Source of the DNA: Tetraselmis striata
Lineage: Eukaryota > Chlorophyta > Chlorodendrophyceae > Chlorodendrales > Chlorodendraceae
Reading direction: 5' to 3'
Length of the DNA stretch: 64,000 nucleotides
Assembly: GCA_006384855.1 (NCBI GenBank)
Contig: VCJN01000195.1
Coordinates: forward strand, 124,001-188,000
This document shows positions 23,021 through 35,745 of this stretch, piece after piece (position 1 is the first letter of the stretch; every line of letters starts with the position of its first letter). Under the pieces are notes generated by a model that saw nothing but the letters and a program-made list of their open reading frames with translations, was not told the origin of the DNA and did no database searches. Position numbers and translations under genes: made by a program.

Positions 23021-25002
23021 CTGTAGAGAGTGGCGGGCATGCACCAAACTTTGGACGCTGCACTGTGGATGAATCGGAAGCCCTCAGCACCACAACTGCA
23101 CGGAATGTAGGACGCATTGGGAACAATGACAAATTTACATGCTGCCGGTATAGTTGAGCAAGAGGTTGGCGGACAGCCACACGAGAGAGGGCATTGGAGC
23201 CGCATGTTGTATGAACTCACACCCCTCGAAAGGCATGCCTTTTTACATCCAATAATACCAAGAAGGAGACCGCAGCAGTGACATGTAGCAGGTTGATGTA
23301 TTGCTACTCGACGCCATTCCCAATTGCTGCTACTCTGTGTGCTGCATGGCTAAGTGATCACATACCATCCACAACCCCAACACCGACACCGCCTTCAGTT
23401 GACAGCATCGGATGTAGGATCAGTTTCGAAGGGCTTTCTGGGGTTTTCAAGGGCTATGTTTGGATGAAATGCAAGTCTCTGTCCTGGATGATGTGGGTAC
23501 GATTTGGATGTCTGCGCTCGCAGCGGTGAAAGACTCCACAGTGCTGGCAGGCATGGAGCTGCAAGTACAGCGTGCTACTGGAATAGCAACTCGCCTTTTT
23601 AGGAGCGCTGAGATGGCTGATGATGCGGCGTTTCTTGACCTGAGTGTTGTTGTCACGCCAGCAGTGGGAGAAGAACGGCTTCTCCTTTTCAACATGCCCG
23701 TGTGCTATAGGCGGCGCGAACCCTCGGAAGCCACAAAGGCCCCATTCTCTGCCCAGACCGGTTGTGATTGCACCGCGTGCCTGAGGTGCGGAGAAGGCAT
23801 CTCCGATTGGACAGAAGGGCACAGAGTGCCCCAGCTTCAAATCTGGGGCTTCTCAGCTGATCAGAATGCGCATAGTGACCAAAGGCTGGAAACTTACTTT
23901 TCAGCGTGACAGCGTGGGCAGGTGGGACATACCTGCGGAGCAAACAACTCCGGGTAACGGGCGTCTGGCAGATCCCAACCATGGCTGAGAGAAGTGGAAA
24001 GTCGGGGCATCGTCTTGGACATGCTCCAGTGGTTCAGTCGCACCTGCAGCCGTTATTCCCACCTCAGTGCCCAGATCTCCCATCATCAATATCAAGCAGC
24101 GTTGCTACCTAAGTAATGCCGTTGGATAAGCTGTTCACTGGGTTGGCTTGCTGGTGGCTGTGCTCCCACCCCGGCTTGCCACCACCTGATGACATGGTAA
24201 TGCGCTCGCGATTTAGAGGCAGATTGGCTGACTGCAGAGGAGGCCTACCAGTTTATTTGGCAGCTGGGGCCGTGGCCGTCCGAGATGTTGACCCCCAGCC
24301 GTGGTGACGACAGTGCCGCCGGCTGCTCCACCCGTGTTCAAATGCATCGTAACGTCGACGGCGATGCTTGAGGCCACCGGCGCCGACGCACCGCTTCCCT
24401 TTTCGCTCCGCAGCGCCGGATCCCCTCGCGGAAAGCTCGACATGGCGTACTACCAGCCGCCTGCCAGGTCCAGCGCTGGCACCTTTCCGGCCGCTCCTTT
24501 GATCTCCGCAGGCAAGCGCCCAGGGGGCGCGGCGCTCTGCGCCTCTCCGACTTCAGGGCCCGGGGGTCAACTATGGTGCGATGGAGTGGGGCAGGCAGAC
24601 AGGCGAGGCGGACACTCGGGGAGGCAGGACGGGGTGATGGCGGTGTCAGCCCCGACCGCCGCGACGAAGGTTGGGAGACGCGTGCAGCTCGGCAGCAGCC
24701 GAAGACCGTTGCGACTGGTACTGCTACCTGCCGGCACATCCGTCAAGGATTCACCCTCCGCGGGATCCGTCAAGCCATCAAATAATAAGACGCATGCCGC
24801 CGGCGATTATACGCGACGATTCATATTACATTATTATTCCGCGACGATTGGTACCTGTTATCCTTACCAGCACGTATGATACGCCGCGCAGCGGCCCTTG
24901 AGTATTCAATTGCCAGTACAGGGGACCGGGTACCGGTAGTAGGATAGTAGCGCGTCGGGCGGCACCTGCCGCCGGTACTTGAGTGCTTTAGCGCTTTCGT
25001 TA
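23021..25002. other. no confident gene
   Basis: The first few hundred bases may contain the missing 5' part of the TIR-WD40 pseudogene on the minus strand. Open frames at 23,460-23,909 and 24,301-24,879 (plus) are GC-rich, lack family features and have equally long frames opposite them, so I do not call them. Confidence 0.4.
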
Positions 25003-25945
25003 GGCCAGTAAGAATTGTTTGTGTGTTTTAGGTGCCATATGTCGCTCAAAACAGAGGGGGGGGGGGAATTTTGTAGCTGGGCAAAGTTTGGTAGCTAGTA
25101 CTTTCCGCTTTGCTTACAGGCTCCAACTAACCGCCGTACCGTACGCACCGCACAACCCTCGCCAACACTGCCGCCGCCTCGCTAGGCCGGCATGCTGTTG
25201 TTGCCCCGAGCGCAAATACCTATCAGTCCACAACCACTCCTACCTCACGTCGCCAGCCTTCGGCTTGGGTAGCTGACACCATGTCGGTATCCACCAGGCA
25301 CACCGTGAAGGGGGAGGTGAAGTGGGACGGCAGGGAGTTTTCGGGTTTTCCGATGAGCCCGTGCTCTACCCCCGCCTAGAGCAGGATTGGCTTCAGGCCC
25401 GTACCGTGCGCAGCAAGCTATAGAGTATGCAGTGAACGACCTGGACCCTAGCCTATCCTTTTAGCTGGTTGAACACATTGTAGTGGTCGTCGTGGAGTAT
25501 GAGCTGTTTAGCTCGCCATCCTCTGGCAATAAGAGGCGGCATGTGACCGGCGAGTCCGGTGGCAGCCGCATGCTCCAAGACAACCTAACCTGTGGGATTC
25601 GATGGAAGAGGTGCCCACTCGGTCTCACTTCGAGTTAGCCTGGTGGGCACACGCCAGAGGGGGGGGAGCAGCCATAGAACACCACTGCTGTATAATCGTG
25701 TGCTTTGTGCTCTCAATGCCGCCCTCATGCATTGATATGCACACCTACGTGTGTGGCAGTTGCTCCCTACACAATATATTTATGGACAATTGCAGCACCT
25801 TTCCAATGGACACTGATGTTGTTAGTACTTATTTAACACATTACATCAGCCAGCTACAAAACTTATGTAGGGGCGGGTCAGATTAGAGGCGGGGGGGGGG
25901 GCGGGGGGGGGGGGACCTAAAACACACTAACAATTCTGACTGGCC
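25003..25945. mobile_element. non-autonomous inverted-repeat transposon with TTA target duplication
   Basis: The left end GGCCAGTAAGAATTGTTTGT runs on to GTGTTTTAGGTGCC. The right end is its imperfect inverse (GGACCTAAAACACACTAACA, then ATTCTGACTGGCC), giving terminal inverted repeats of about 35 bp. Both ends are flanked by TTA (25,000-25,002 and 25,946-25,948), the usual target duplication of PIF/Harbinger elements. The interior has poly-G tracts and no transposase, so it depended on enzymes made elsewhere. Confidence 0.75.
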
Positions 25946-26117
25946 TTAGTGCTTTTGCCCCCCTCGGGCCGCCCTCCCCGCGCCCGCGCCCGCCGCCCCT
26001 TCCGTCACCCGTAGTAAAAGTTCGCCCGTCACCCGTAGTACTTTACCGAGATCCGACACTACCGCCGCAGACGATGAGTAGACGTGTACGTAGAGTACTA
26101 CAGGCGTTAAAAGTAAT

Positions 26118-26250
26118 TAACATGTGGGTCTGAATCCTTCGCAGGCTGCACGCCACAAGTCGCCGAACTGATTGCCGCCCTGTGGGCATATATCCTCGTC
26201 TTCCCTCGAGCTAGCCGGCCCTAGTATTCGCACAATGAACATGGGGGCAT
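26118..26250 (+). repeat. dispersed repeat, copy 1 of 2
   Basis: AACATGTGGGTCT, CGCCA-AAGTCGCC, ATATCCTC-TCTTCC and AGCCGGCCCTAGT, ending CGCACAATGAAC, are shared in order with 41,955-42,100. The tail CGCACAATGAACATAATG also appears near 38,180. Confidence 0.7.
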
Positions 26251-28524
26251 GTGACCCCAAAAGATAACGCTGAACAACAAAGAAGTGCATTCAGTGGATT
26301 ACGGGCGGGATAATGCGGTGGATTGTTAGGGATGACGAAACCCACCCTAAAAGCCGTCTTTTGAAATGTTGAATGTTCGCATTATGCAATAGGCCTCGTA
26401 ATACGACGATCGTCCACAGGATAGTTCGTCCTCATGCCGGAATTGTTTCTTCCTCAACATTTTGTAGTAGAAACCTTCTAGGCTATACGAGGCGGGGTGG
26501 TAACTACTCAGTTAATCATTGACACTACGGATCAAAGTCGGGGTCAAAAGTTTATATACGTGGCGGCCCAATCGATCGACTCCAACGTGTGCATGCCAAG
26601 TGCCACCTGTGACAGCAGTCACTAGGTTTCCGTCAGAAGTATGGCTTCGTGCGCGTACATGTTTTGCGGATTGTATAGTATTTACGATAATCGACAAATG
26701 TGACCTCCTCTAGTACATCCGGCCGGCAAGTGTATTTATTAACGTGTTTCAATGCTATGTTGGAAGACTTTCCAACATGCTTGGACTTATACATTGTGAT
26801 TCGGTTGGCCGACGGTTGTGTTGATATGAAAAAGTGCACAAAGACATACTGCGAGCAATCATGGGTCGTTCGTTTATGGTCATCGTAATTTCGGCCATAG
26901 ATACCGGGCGGGATATTAGATACATGGCGCATGCGCATTTCGGTAAGTCCGTTGTTCTTCTGTCGTGCAAGAATGCGTGTATTGTCGTCATCAATACTTA
27001 TTTAGGCATCCATGTGCTTTTGCTTTCATTTGGTATTTCAATAAATACAAGCTCCATGCTACTTCGTTGGTTACTTTCTGCCCATTCACATGAGCTCCCC
27101 AGAATAATAATTATTGTTTTGTGTGGCATGGCACAACATCAATTTCGGTCGCGACCGACGTCTGGGGCGGTAATATTCGTATCGACTCATGTTTCGTTGT
27201 ATAGTGATTCGTGCCGGGCTTGCGTTCGTAATACAGGAAAGTACAATCGGCAACGTCCGTCCTCCATGCATACACCGTTGTTACATCACTTTGTGTATTT
27301 GCTTGCATTCCACGAGTTTGTACAATTTGTGGACTAATTCATGTTGAGATTTCGGCGGGATATTTTCACTTTTGCTACTTTTCCCCTGGTATATGTGCTG
27401 TTGTTTTGTTCCACACATTTTCAACATCCGCGTCATCTATCCATATGCTTATCATATGAGCGTGTAGCGATCCGCGACCTTGCACTTCAATTTACTTATC
27501 CAATGCTTTACTCTACCAATGAATTATACCATTTGATGCATCTGTTTTAGAGCACAACTGCTTCGGAGCGATATGTGTTCTCAGAAAAGTCATGGTTCGT
27601 TTGTATATTGCTGCAGCGCTTTCATTCGGAACATCTTGCCAAGTTGGTGTTGAATTCATTTAATACGTTATGTATATTTCGAAATGCCTCCCACTTAGTT
27701 TCAGATATTTCGTCCTCTGTCAAAGTAAGAAAGATTGAGGGCATGCCGTATGTGTCAACACCGGTAATGAGATCATTCAAATCGTTCCGATACAACGACG
27801 GTGACCCATTATATAGTGTGCGAAAATAAGTGTTTCACAACATTGGCATATACTTCTTCTTCTGGAGCGTCTGGGTGCCGTCGTGGGTATCGTTATATAT
27901 CTCGGGATAGCATGCCTTTCTAGACATTTCTCGCCAACATGATGTGCGCATATTGCTGGTACATCATCAACATGTAGGGGGCGGTCAACGTATGGCAAGT
28001 AAAGAGCGACCAGGTTCTGTTTTGTGATTTTTTAAAGACTCATTTCACCATCTAATTGTCCATTTGCGTGCTGAAATATATAAGTGCGGGAAACATGTGC
28101 TCTCCATTGTAATAGCATTGCTTTGCACATACCGCTTGGGATCCCCATTACCATCGACATATAGATAGTCTGTGCAACACGCCGTTGTCACGCAGATATG
28201 ATTCGCCTATCGAGAAATCACGATCGTCATCTCTATCACGATTGTCATCTCTGTCGTTGCTTTCACGGTGTGCACCGAAATCCACGCTTATTGTGTGCAA
28301 TTGCGATTTGGTTCACGATTTGAATTCTGCGTGTCTTCCAAAATGTCCTCAATACCCGCATGAATCGCAGTCGAGCATGACAAAATGAGGGTCACGAGAG
28401 CTCGCCTTTCTTAGCAATGTGTTTTCAATGATGTTATATAGTAAACGACTGGCACAGCCGCTTTTTTCATAGCTCGCTCTATAAATGGAACAAACATGTG
28501 GTACATAGGATAAACATCATATAT

Positions 28525-29266
28525 AATACTTAGGGAAATTTGCAAAACAATGTACAATTCTGAATATATTTGCAGAACAGGGTCAAACCCGGCTTTTGCA
28601 AAACATGGTGCAATGACAAATTGCAAAACAGGGCGTTCCAAACTTAGCCACTCTTGGACAATTGCATAACATGCGGCGGGCGGTGCGACGGCTCGACGGC
28701 TCGACCGGCCCGTGGGATCCACCGATCAATATGCGGCCCGACGAGGGTTCGGGTACATGTATCATTGGCTGGTCCTGCTAGCGCCCATAGCGACTACATG
28801 CATGTATATATCTTGGGAGCACTTCTCGCCGATGCGGCTTGTGGTCGCGCCTCATCGCCGATCGGCCGATCCGCCCCCACAAGTCGCATGTGCGGCGGTT
28901 CCTATGGGCGTGCATGTTGGTTGAGCCTGCCGAACCATCGACATGTTTTCACCTGTCACGCGCGTCTATGCGGTACGTTGGTAAGTACCCCCGGCGTTGC
29001 CCCGCCGGACACTGATCATGCGACAACGGACCGGGCCGCCGGAGGGCCGTGCCGCTGGGCAGCCGGCCGTCTACGAGTAATCATTACACCCTGTTATGCA
29101 ATTTGCCATACCCTGATTTGCACCCTATTTTGGGACTCACTACACCCTGTTTTGCAATCTGCCACTGCTCGAAATTGCACTCTGTTTTGCAAAAGCCGGG
29201 TTTGACCCTGTTCTGCAAATCAAGTATGTATATATTGTACCCAGTTTTACAATTTTCCCAAATATT
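28525..29266. mobile_element. inverted-repeat element with iterated TGCAAAACAGGGT motifs
   Basis: The left arm (about 28,525-28,675) and right arm (about 29,085-29,266) are inverted copies of each other. Both contain GCAGAACAGGGTCAAACCCG and several spaced copies of the 13-mer TGCAAAACAGGGT or close variants. The 400 bp between the arms is much richer in GC. Outer ends read AATACTTAGGGAAATTTG and, inverted, AAATATTTGGGAAAATTG. I could not identify a target duplication or a transposase. Confidence 0.65.
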
Positions 29267-30559
29267 TATGACCCGTTGCATGCGCGGTAGGAAATTACGG
29301 CATGTTGACTCATATGTGTTGCGATCATTGTTGCATGTATCAATGATCGTTCTTGCAAATTTCCAAAAATATCTCATGGTCATTTCAATATGGATATCTA
29401 CGACCGGTAAAAAATGCGATACACTAAGGAAAGTTCGAGTATGTCACACATGTATGTTTTGCTTGGCATTGCAACAACGTATCTTTCCTTCTCTTCTCTT
29501 AATTCGGTATTAACACAAACTTTGCATAGATATGTTCACGTGTTGCATGGTTGTACATTACAAAAATTCTGCAAATGGTGAGGAGCAGTATAAAACGGCA
29601 TGTAACATAAATCAATTGATTGTAAGGTAAAGCCATTGAAATAATACGTTTCTGCACGAGGGTCAAAAGTTGAAATTACAGTGGTGCCATAACAGGGGCA
29701 TACAACCATGTCTTTGAATAATGTCCGATCAAAGTACTCCCATGTTGCATTCAGATGGTTTATGTTTTCGTGAATGCTTGGCAAGCCGTGTTTTTCCCAT
29801 GATATATCCGCCATGTCAAGCGCAAATGCAAGGAAATCAAGGTGGGAAAATGATTTGATTTTTCTTACAGCACGTCATACGTACAACCGCTTTGGATGTC
29901 CTTTAATATTCGAAGATTTCCGTCACCTTTGGTCAAGTTCTGGTCAGAATAATTTGCATTCCTTGCTCGGCGCAATGCCGGAGCAAGCCAATCCATGCTT
30001 CAACTTTGGTCACTTTTGGTCAAAGTCTCGTTTGGAGTTCTTGCTTGGCCCTAAGCCAGTCGCATGCCACTCCAGGCTTCGGAGTGCAGGCAACACACAC
30101 CACTGCAAACCGCGTGCACTAATGCGGGACTACTGGGTCCACGACATCCAGGAGCTGTGGCCTTTTGACCCGGGCAGGAAATAAGGTGTACAATAGTTTT
30201 CAGAGGGTTGAAACGGTAAAACTACTAATACTACAATCGACTGTGCGCCTTTTCTAAGGGCAAGCACAGCTGAGGACGATATGCGAGGTTCTATGATTTT
30301 CCGGTGACTGTGTGGAACTCCGCACCAAGGCATTCCCGGCCTTTCAGCCCGAGTCAATATGCCAGCTGATAGATTTTATTTTTTCGACTGTGTCGGCAAC
30401 CATGTCCTCCTCCGCAGATTACACAACCACATAATTAGATCAAGTACTCCATGATAGACTTTACTCATGATGTAGACCTAGGTAGCTTCTATGCGTTATG
30501 AACTAAGCACACTCATGTATACACGTGGATGCATATTGTCAAACTTGCGTACACATAAG

Positions 30560-31250
30560 TTTGACTCAAAATCATTCACTTTCATACAAGTTCATACGCA
30601 GCATTTTTCGTACTACAACAGCATGTCACGCGACGACGAGGAAACTGACGATGCTAACCACATGATTAACGTGCATCGATTTACTTGTGTGGTAAAAGAT
30701 AACCAGTTATATCATTCGGTGCCGTGCCAAGGGCAACTAAAATTACCTATATATGTGACCATATAGCCGGACTCAAAACTTTCGTACACATATCTTCTGC
30801 CTCAAGAGTACACACTTTTAAACAACTTCATTAACATGATTTTTCACAATATAAAATGTCACGCAACGATGAGGACAATGACGATGCCGAACACATGATT
30901 AGTGTGCAGCGATTGAGATTTATCGTATGAAGAGAACGAGTTGGAGCGTTCGGTGCCGTGCCAGGTAGGGGCAACAAAAAATCCTGATATGTGACCATTT
31001 AGTCGTCGGCTCAGAATTTACGTGCACCTAAATTTTGACTCAATATCATATCCACTTTCATACAGCTTCATAAACATCATTTCTCATACTACAACATGTC
31101 ACGCAACGAGGAGGACAATGCCGATGCCGAACATATGATTATTGCAGTGCATCGATTCACATTTTTCGTAAAAGAGACCGACTTATAGCTTTCGGTGCCT
31201 TGTCAGAGGCAACTAAAATTCCAAATAACTAACCAGCCATATAGTCGGAC
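30560..31250 (+). repeat. three tandem copies of a small ORF unit
   Basis: Three units of about 235-240 bp. Each has a short plus-strand frame starting MSR-(D/N)-(D/E)E: 30623-30766 (47 codons), 30856-30930 (24 codons) and 31098-31190 (30 codons). All share an acidic stretch, then A-(N/E)-HMI and an H/Q-R motif, and are preceded by a CTTCATAAACAT-like leader and followed by TTCGGTGCC. The second and third copies end early by stop codons. No family is recognised; it could be the decayed repeat unit of a satellite or of a mobile element. Confidence 0.6.
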
Positions 31251-32139
31251 TCAGAAGATACTACGCGCGAGGGAGGCACATAAACATAGACAAACAGCTT
31301 CGTGAGGGCCTCCGAAGACAAAAATATCAGAAAGAGAGACACACGGACAGTTGCGCGTGAAACCGGTCTGCTCGAGACGACGACATGGCACAATACCGGC
31401 AAATACAGCGCCCGAGACGAGTGTCCGAATACGCGGACCGGATCAAAAGACACAGAAAGCCGGGAACTACAGGCATCGCAAAACCTTAGAACACAGTGGC
31501 GGCGGTAACAAACCGCACACCTGTAGGCGGAGGTGTAGTTGGCGGGACGTGACTGACGCCGGTCGAAACGACGACATGCCGCAGTGCCATGGATCGCCGC
31601 GGCACTCGCGCGCGCCCGACCACAGAAGACCACGCGCGTCCACACATGTCCCAAACCACCAACGGTACCTGTCATTACCAAGAAACAGACAAAACACAAT
31701 AGGTAACCAAGGTGCTACCTATCCTTACCTGCTATGGCTGAGTGGGCAAGCAGTGTTGCTTTGGCGATGACGGGGAGGGAAAACAGGGGGACAAGAAACA
31801 TAGCTACTGTAAAAGGGCGAACCACGCCCAGCTGCGGCGAACGACTCACCTCCACGAGGAGGTCACCAACCGAGGTCGGCTTCATGGGCCATGTGCACGG
31901 TTGGATTTATTACAACCGCCACCGTGCAAGGCTGTGTCGAGTATTGTAACGTCCTCCCGTTCCGGGCGGCGCCGAAGTACGAAAATGCGGTTTTAATACA
32001 ACCCTCGCCGGTAGGCTTCCCCCGACCGAATCTAGCGCACCCCCTCCCCACCCGTAGGCGGATCTCGGAGAGGCCGACGCACGGCCGAGGTCGTATAGGA
32101 ATTCTTTTTAGCAACCCCCCGTACACTTCCGCTGCCCGA
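31251..32139. other. no confident gene
   Basis: GC content returns to the general level here. The minus-strand frame 31,229-31,699 has biased composition and no recognisable domain. The last part (TTTTTAGCAACCCCCCGTAC) resembles sequence near 41,020 and may be a remnant of a dispersed element. Confidence 0.4.
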
Positions 32140-32159
32140 CGGCGCAGTACATAAGGTCA

Positions 32160-32350
32160 TAGTGTGGCTGTAAGCTTCAGTCGGTGCCGCCAAGTCCGCG
32201 CTAAGTCCACGCACCGTGGTTTGCGCGCAACGGACCTGGCTCATTCATGGTACCATGAAATATGCCGACGACGAATCGAACCTGCGCACGGGCGTGCGCG
32301 CGTACGAAGAGCGCCGCTTAAACGCTCAAGCCGCAGCCCGAAAGTAACTA
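32160..32350 (-). repeat. repeat with tRNA B-box-like motif
   Basis: On the minus strand a GCAGGTTCGATTCG sequence resembles an RNA polymerase III B box, preceded by GCGGCTTGAGCG and AGCGGCGCTCTTCG. The second copy (44,440-44,655) is the corresponding part of the segmental duplication, with a 13-base insertion splitting the box. It could be an old tRNA-derived SINE, but no target duplication was found. Confidence 0.4.
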
Positions 32351-32848
32351 TGATCATTGTTAGCGCTACATACTTTTATTGTTTTGTTGTACCTATCCGG
32401 TATCGAACGGCTTGCTGCAGATAGACCCCGTAGTACCGCGTGGGGCACCGATTTGTAGTTGAGCTGTTCAAAACCGGTTCATTACTTTTGACGCCTGTAT
32501 GGAACTGGTGTGAACTACAAAAAGACATTAACAAATCCACCGACTGTTTCTAAAAGTAGTGCTAAAAGTAGTACTAAGATCAACATCACAGCTCTATGGA
32601 ACTGGTAAAGACTGCTACATAAATATAGGGGACGACAGCAGGATACTACAGGCAGTACGCTCGCGCTATATCAGTATAGCGACTAAAAATGCCTGCTGGC
32701 ATAGATAGCATATATAGCGCTATGGTATGGAAATTATGGTACGGGCATGGCATTTCCGTGCCTTCTTTGGACGCTCTCCATGTAACCACCATCATAATGG
32801 TACGCCTTCTGCAGCTAGCTCATGTAATTAATCATAATGGTACGGGTA

Positions 32849-33035
32849 TGATCTAAACTAGTTTATGGGGTTTCCTCCCTTGACCTAACCGCTTTTCAGC
32901 TACAAGTGCTGCTCAGTGGTACGGGAACTAGGCACCTGTCGTTGCGCCCTTTTTGGGTGCAGCACGAGTAGACATAAAAGCGGCCATAACAGCCGAGCCT
33001 GCCCTCTTCCAGTTTTCGCTGCGTTCCACGCAGCG
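32849..33035 (+). repeat. A1 terminal repeat of YR element 1
   Basis: Starts TGATCTAAACTAGTTTATGG and ends with the hairpin CGCTGCGTTCCACGCAGCG. It matches A2 at 35,772-35,955 with a few substitutions and single-base indels. Confidence 0.9.
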
Positions 33036-33148
33036 ATGTTAAAACTGCCTCGTAACATGTTGCGAGCAAGGTCACCCCAGGTTGTTCAAGACCACACCCG
33101 GCTCACCACCCGTGTGTGATATTCTCATCCGTACGTCCGTGCGTTACC

Positions 33149-34023
33149 ATGCCATATGGAGAAGAACCCGTCGTTGAGCCGACGCTCGAGTCGCTACACG
33201 CAGACGTGAAGGCCAAGTCTACATTACTGCGAGAGCTTGCTACAACAATGGCCCAACTTACGGCTCGTGAGCGCGTTGTTGATGGAGAAGGAGCACATGG
33301 TTCCGGTTCCGGGCAGCGCATCGCGGGACAGCCGACAGGCAGCGGGGGAGCCTCAGAGCGCCCCGACTTGCCACAGCTAGCCCAGAGCGGCCGTGTCGGA
33401 GCAAAATCCGTGAGTGACGAGGATGACTACCTCACGGTGCCAGAACTATTGCAGAGAGCAGAGTTGGTTACGAGGCCGTTCGACCGGTCAGCCGGGTGCC
33501 TGGGCTCTTCCCCTTGAGCACCGACCTAACGAACGAGTACCTCAAGCAAGAAGAACGGCGTCTGCCGGCCCAGGAGGAGCATCTATGGATGTCGTGTTTC
33601 GGCGCCCACATGGCCGCACTTTTCGTGGCTCTCGACGAGCTGCTGCCTTACGTCCCTGCTGCAAATCAGGACTTCACCCCCTACCTCGCGAGAGCTCGGA
33701 ACCACGCCGAAGCCATCGACAAGGCGTTTCGCTTTCGTTTGGCCTTCCTACGGAGGCTTAATGAGGTCAAGCGTGTGCACGGTGACCAAAGTGTTCTGGA
33801 CGTGCTGCGAGCTTAGCACTTTCAGCATGCTTCTGAGCATCTGGGTTCCGCGATTTTGGGGGACCTCATGAGGGACTACGAGCGTCGCGTCTTCGAGGCG
33901 ACTGTGGCCTGCAGCGCCAAAGCAACCGCTACTGCTCGGGTGGCGGCAGCAGCTGCGGGTCGCGGACGTGGACGAGGACGTGGCGGTGGACGCGGGCGTG
34001 GCCGCGAAGGTGAGCACGAGTGA
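33149..34023 (+). pseudogene. gag-like ORF1 of YR element 1
   Basis: Starts at ATG 33149 (MPYGEEPVVEPTLESL). A one-base frameshift near 33,480-33,510 moves the frame to a helical segment (STDLTNEYLKQEERRLPAQE). An in-frame TAG at 33,814-33,816 probably replaces a CAG. The frame then runs to TGA at 34,021 after a basic tail of RGRGRGRGGGRGRGR. Length (about 290 codons), helical core and Arg-Gly tail suit a nucleic-acid-binding Gag of a DIRS-like element. This assignment rests on position and composition, not on a recognised domain. Confidence 0.5.
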
Positions 34024-34242
34024 CGGTGTGGGGCGCCTTTCGTCGGAGATGCTGGAGCCTTGCGAGGCCACCTTTCGGTGACGACCGCCGCAAAACGCAC
34101 CCTTGCAGCTCAACGGCGGGATGAGCGCCCTGTGTCTGGACCTGACCCCCCCACCTTACAGACTTCATTTCGACCTTCCTCGGTACGGCGCTTCTTACAA
34201 CTACAGCCGAGTGCGGCTCAACCATCCGCACACCTGCACATC

Positions 34243-35653
34243 ATGGCGGCTCAACCAACCGCCTCCCGTACCATCCCAACATTGCGTCCGTCGGTTGTTA
34301 CATTGCGTGTCACATCTGGTTCGCAACGACCAAGCTTCGCGCATGTACGTTATGCGCTCGACAGGCGCTACGAGCGCGAAGGGCGCGCGGGGCGGCCCTC
34401 CTACCTGTACCTAGCCCCGCAAACCCGTAGTGGTGCTACTGCAAACCCGTCTAGCAACTACCGGCCAGCCGCCGGGAATCTAACCGCTGCTGCCGAGTAC
34501 TTTGCAAACAGTAGTCGCACGTCTGGAACTCTGTCGGTAAAACGACGCACTTACGTAATTGACGAGCCCGAAGCTGTCGCTCCCTGGGCTGCTTCACTGC
34601 GATCTCGACAGCAGGATGCTTTCGGCTCAGACGAGCTAGGACAACGGACACTCGACCTGCTCTCTAGCTCCCTCACCGCTCAGACACTCAAGAGCTACGC
34701 CGGCAGACTGTTCGCGGAGTTCTGCCACGACTCCGAGAACATCAGCCCGCTGGAGGCGACCACTGCTACTGTCGTCCGGTACGTTGCCTGGATTGGTGAG
34801 CGAGGGCACCATGGAGCTAAGTCACTGTAACCCTACCTGTTTGCAATCAACACGTTCTTCGAGTTGCACAACCTCGACCCAATCGCCAAGGAAAGCCTAC
34901 ACCTCACTTCGGCAAGGCGTGGGCTGATGCTGCGGCAGCGCCGTCTGGAAGCCGCCCCTTTGCGAGTTCCTCTGCCTGCTGATATAGCTTACCGCTTCGT
35001 CGTCACAAAGCCCGAGCTGATTGTGTCTGCTCCCACCCCAGAGTACCAACACGACTTCCGAGCCCTCGTGGCCTCGGTTGCCAACTTCATGTTCTTTGCT
35101 TGCGGACTTACTGGCGTCTCCTGCCGAGTGCGGGATGTGCATGTCGACGATTACAACATTACTCTCGAGGTGTACCGCGAGAAAGGCCGCGCTGGCCGAC
35201 GGGGGCCCGACGACTTGCGCGTACTTCTCCTTCCGGTGTCAGAGCACCCCCGAATTGCACGTCTCCTGCACCACTTCATCGACACGATACAGTCTGTTCC
35301 CCTGGTTACTGTTGGCTTGGCTGAAACAAACATCTGGGTGGTCGCCCCGAGCGAGCAGTCAAAACCTTGGACTGCCGCTACAATGTCGGCGGGACTGGCT
35401 GTCTACAGCCGTCCGTCTTGTCGGTGCTGCCCCTCCCGCCGGCGCTTCGTGGACCTCACACAGCCTTCGCAAGGGAGCAGCGTCTGCGGCCACCGCCATC
35501 GGAGTACCACTGTCCCACACTCGCTACCAAGGCGGCTGGGCCACTAACTCCGAAGTCGTTTTGGACTACATCGACCCCAACGTTCTTCCTTCACCTGGCG
35601 CATGGTTCTTCTTTGGCCACATCGCCCCCCTCCGCCACATCCAAGTCCAATAG
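34243..35653 (+). pseudogene. tyrosine recombinase (DIRS/Ngaro-like) of YR element 1
   Basis: The N-terminal SAM-like core-binding part is visible as TAQTLKSYAGRLFAEFC and VVRYVAWIGERG. The catalytic domain ends in the box-II motif HSLRKGAASAATAIG (H-x-x-R), then QGGW and the nucleophile context LDYIDP. The position where the first catalytic Arg is expected reads GLTGVSCRVRDV, with Thr where Arg is usual, although a nearby Arg could be the true residue. TAA at 34,828-34,830 interrupts SL*PYLFAINTF and is explained by CAA to TAA. A one-base frameshift lies at about 35,390-35,405, before the HSLRKG block. The first ATG in frame is 34,243; the frame is open further upstream. Confidence 0.85.
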
Positions 35654-35745
35654 GACTCCGCAGCGGTGGCCTTCCCGGTGCCTCCTTAATGACCTGGCGC
35701 TACCCCTTCTCCGTCAGTCCACCGCTCTCTCCGATCGCTCATGAA

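Larger units (their letters stand above)
26260..31250. other. AT-rich island without a confident gene
   Basis: Base composition falls visibly from the GC-rich level of the rest of the window to clearly AT-rich. There are no long open frames. Fragments at 27,777-27,998 and 29,536-29,814 (minus) read like decayed protein but match nothing I can name. It contains an inverted-repeat element and a three-fold tandem micro-ORF, listed separately. Confidence 0.5.

Noticed and set aside
24301..24879. Protein-coding gene on the plus strand
   Set aside because: Composition is biased, there are no domain or splice features, and comparably long frames lie on the opposite strand.
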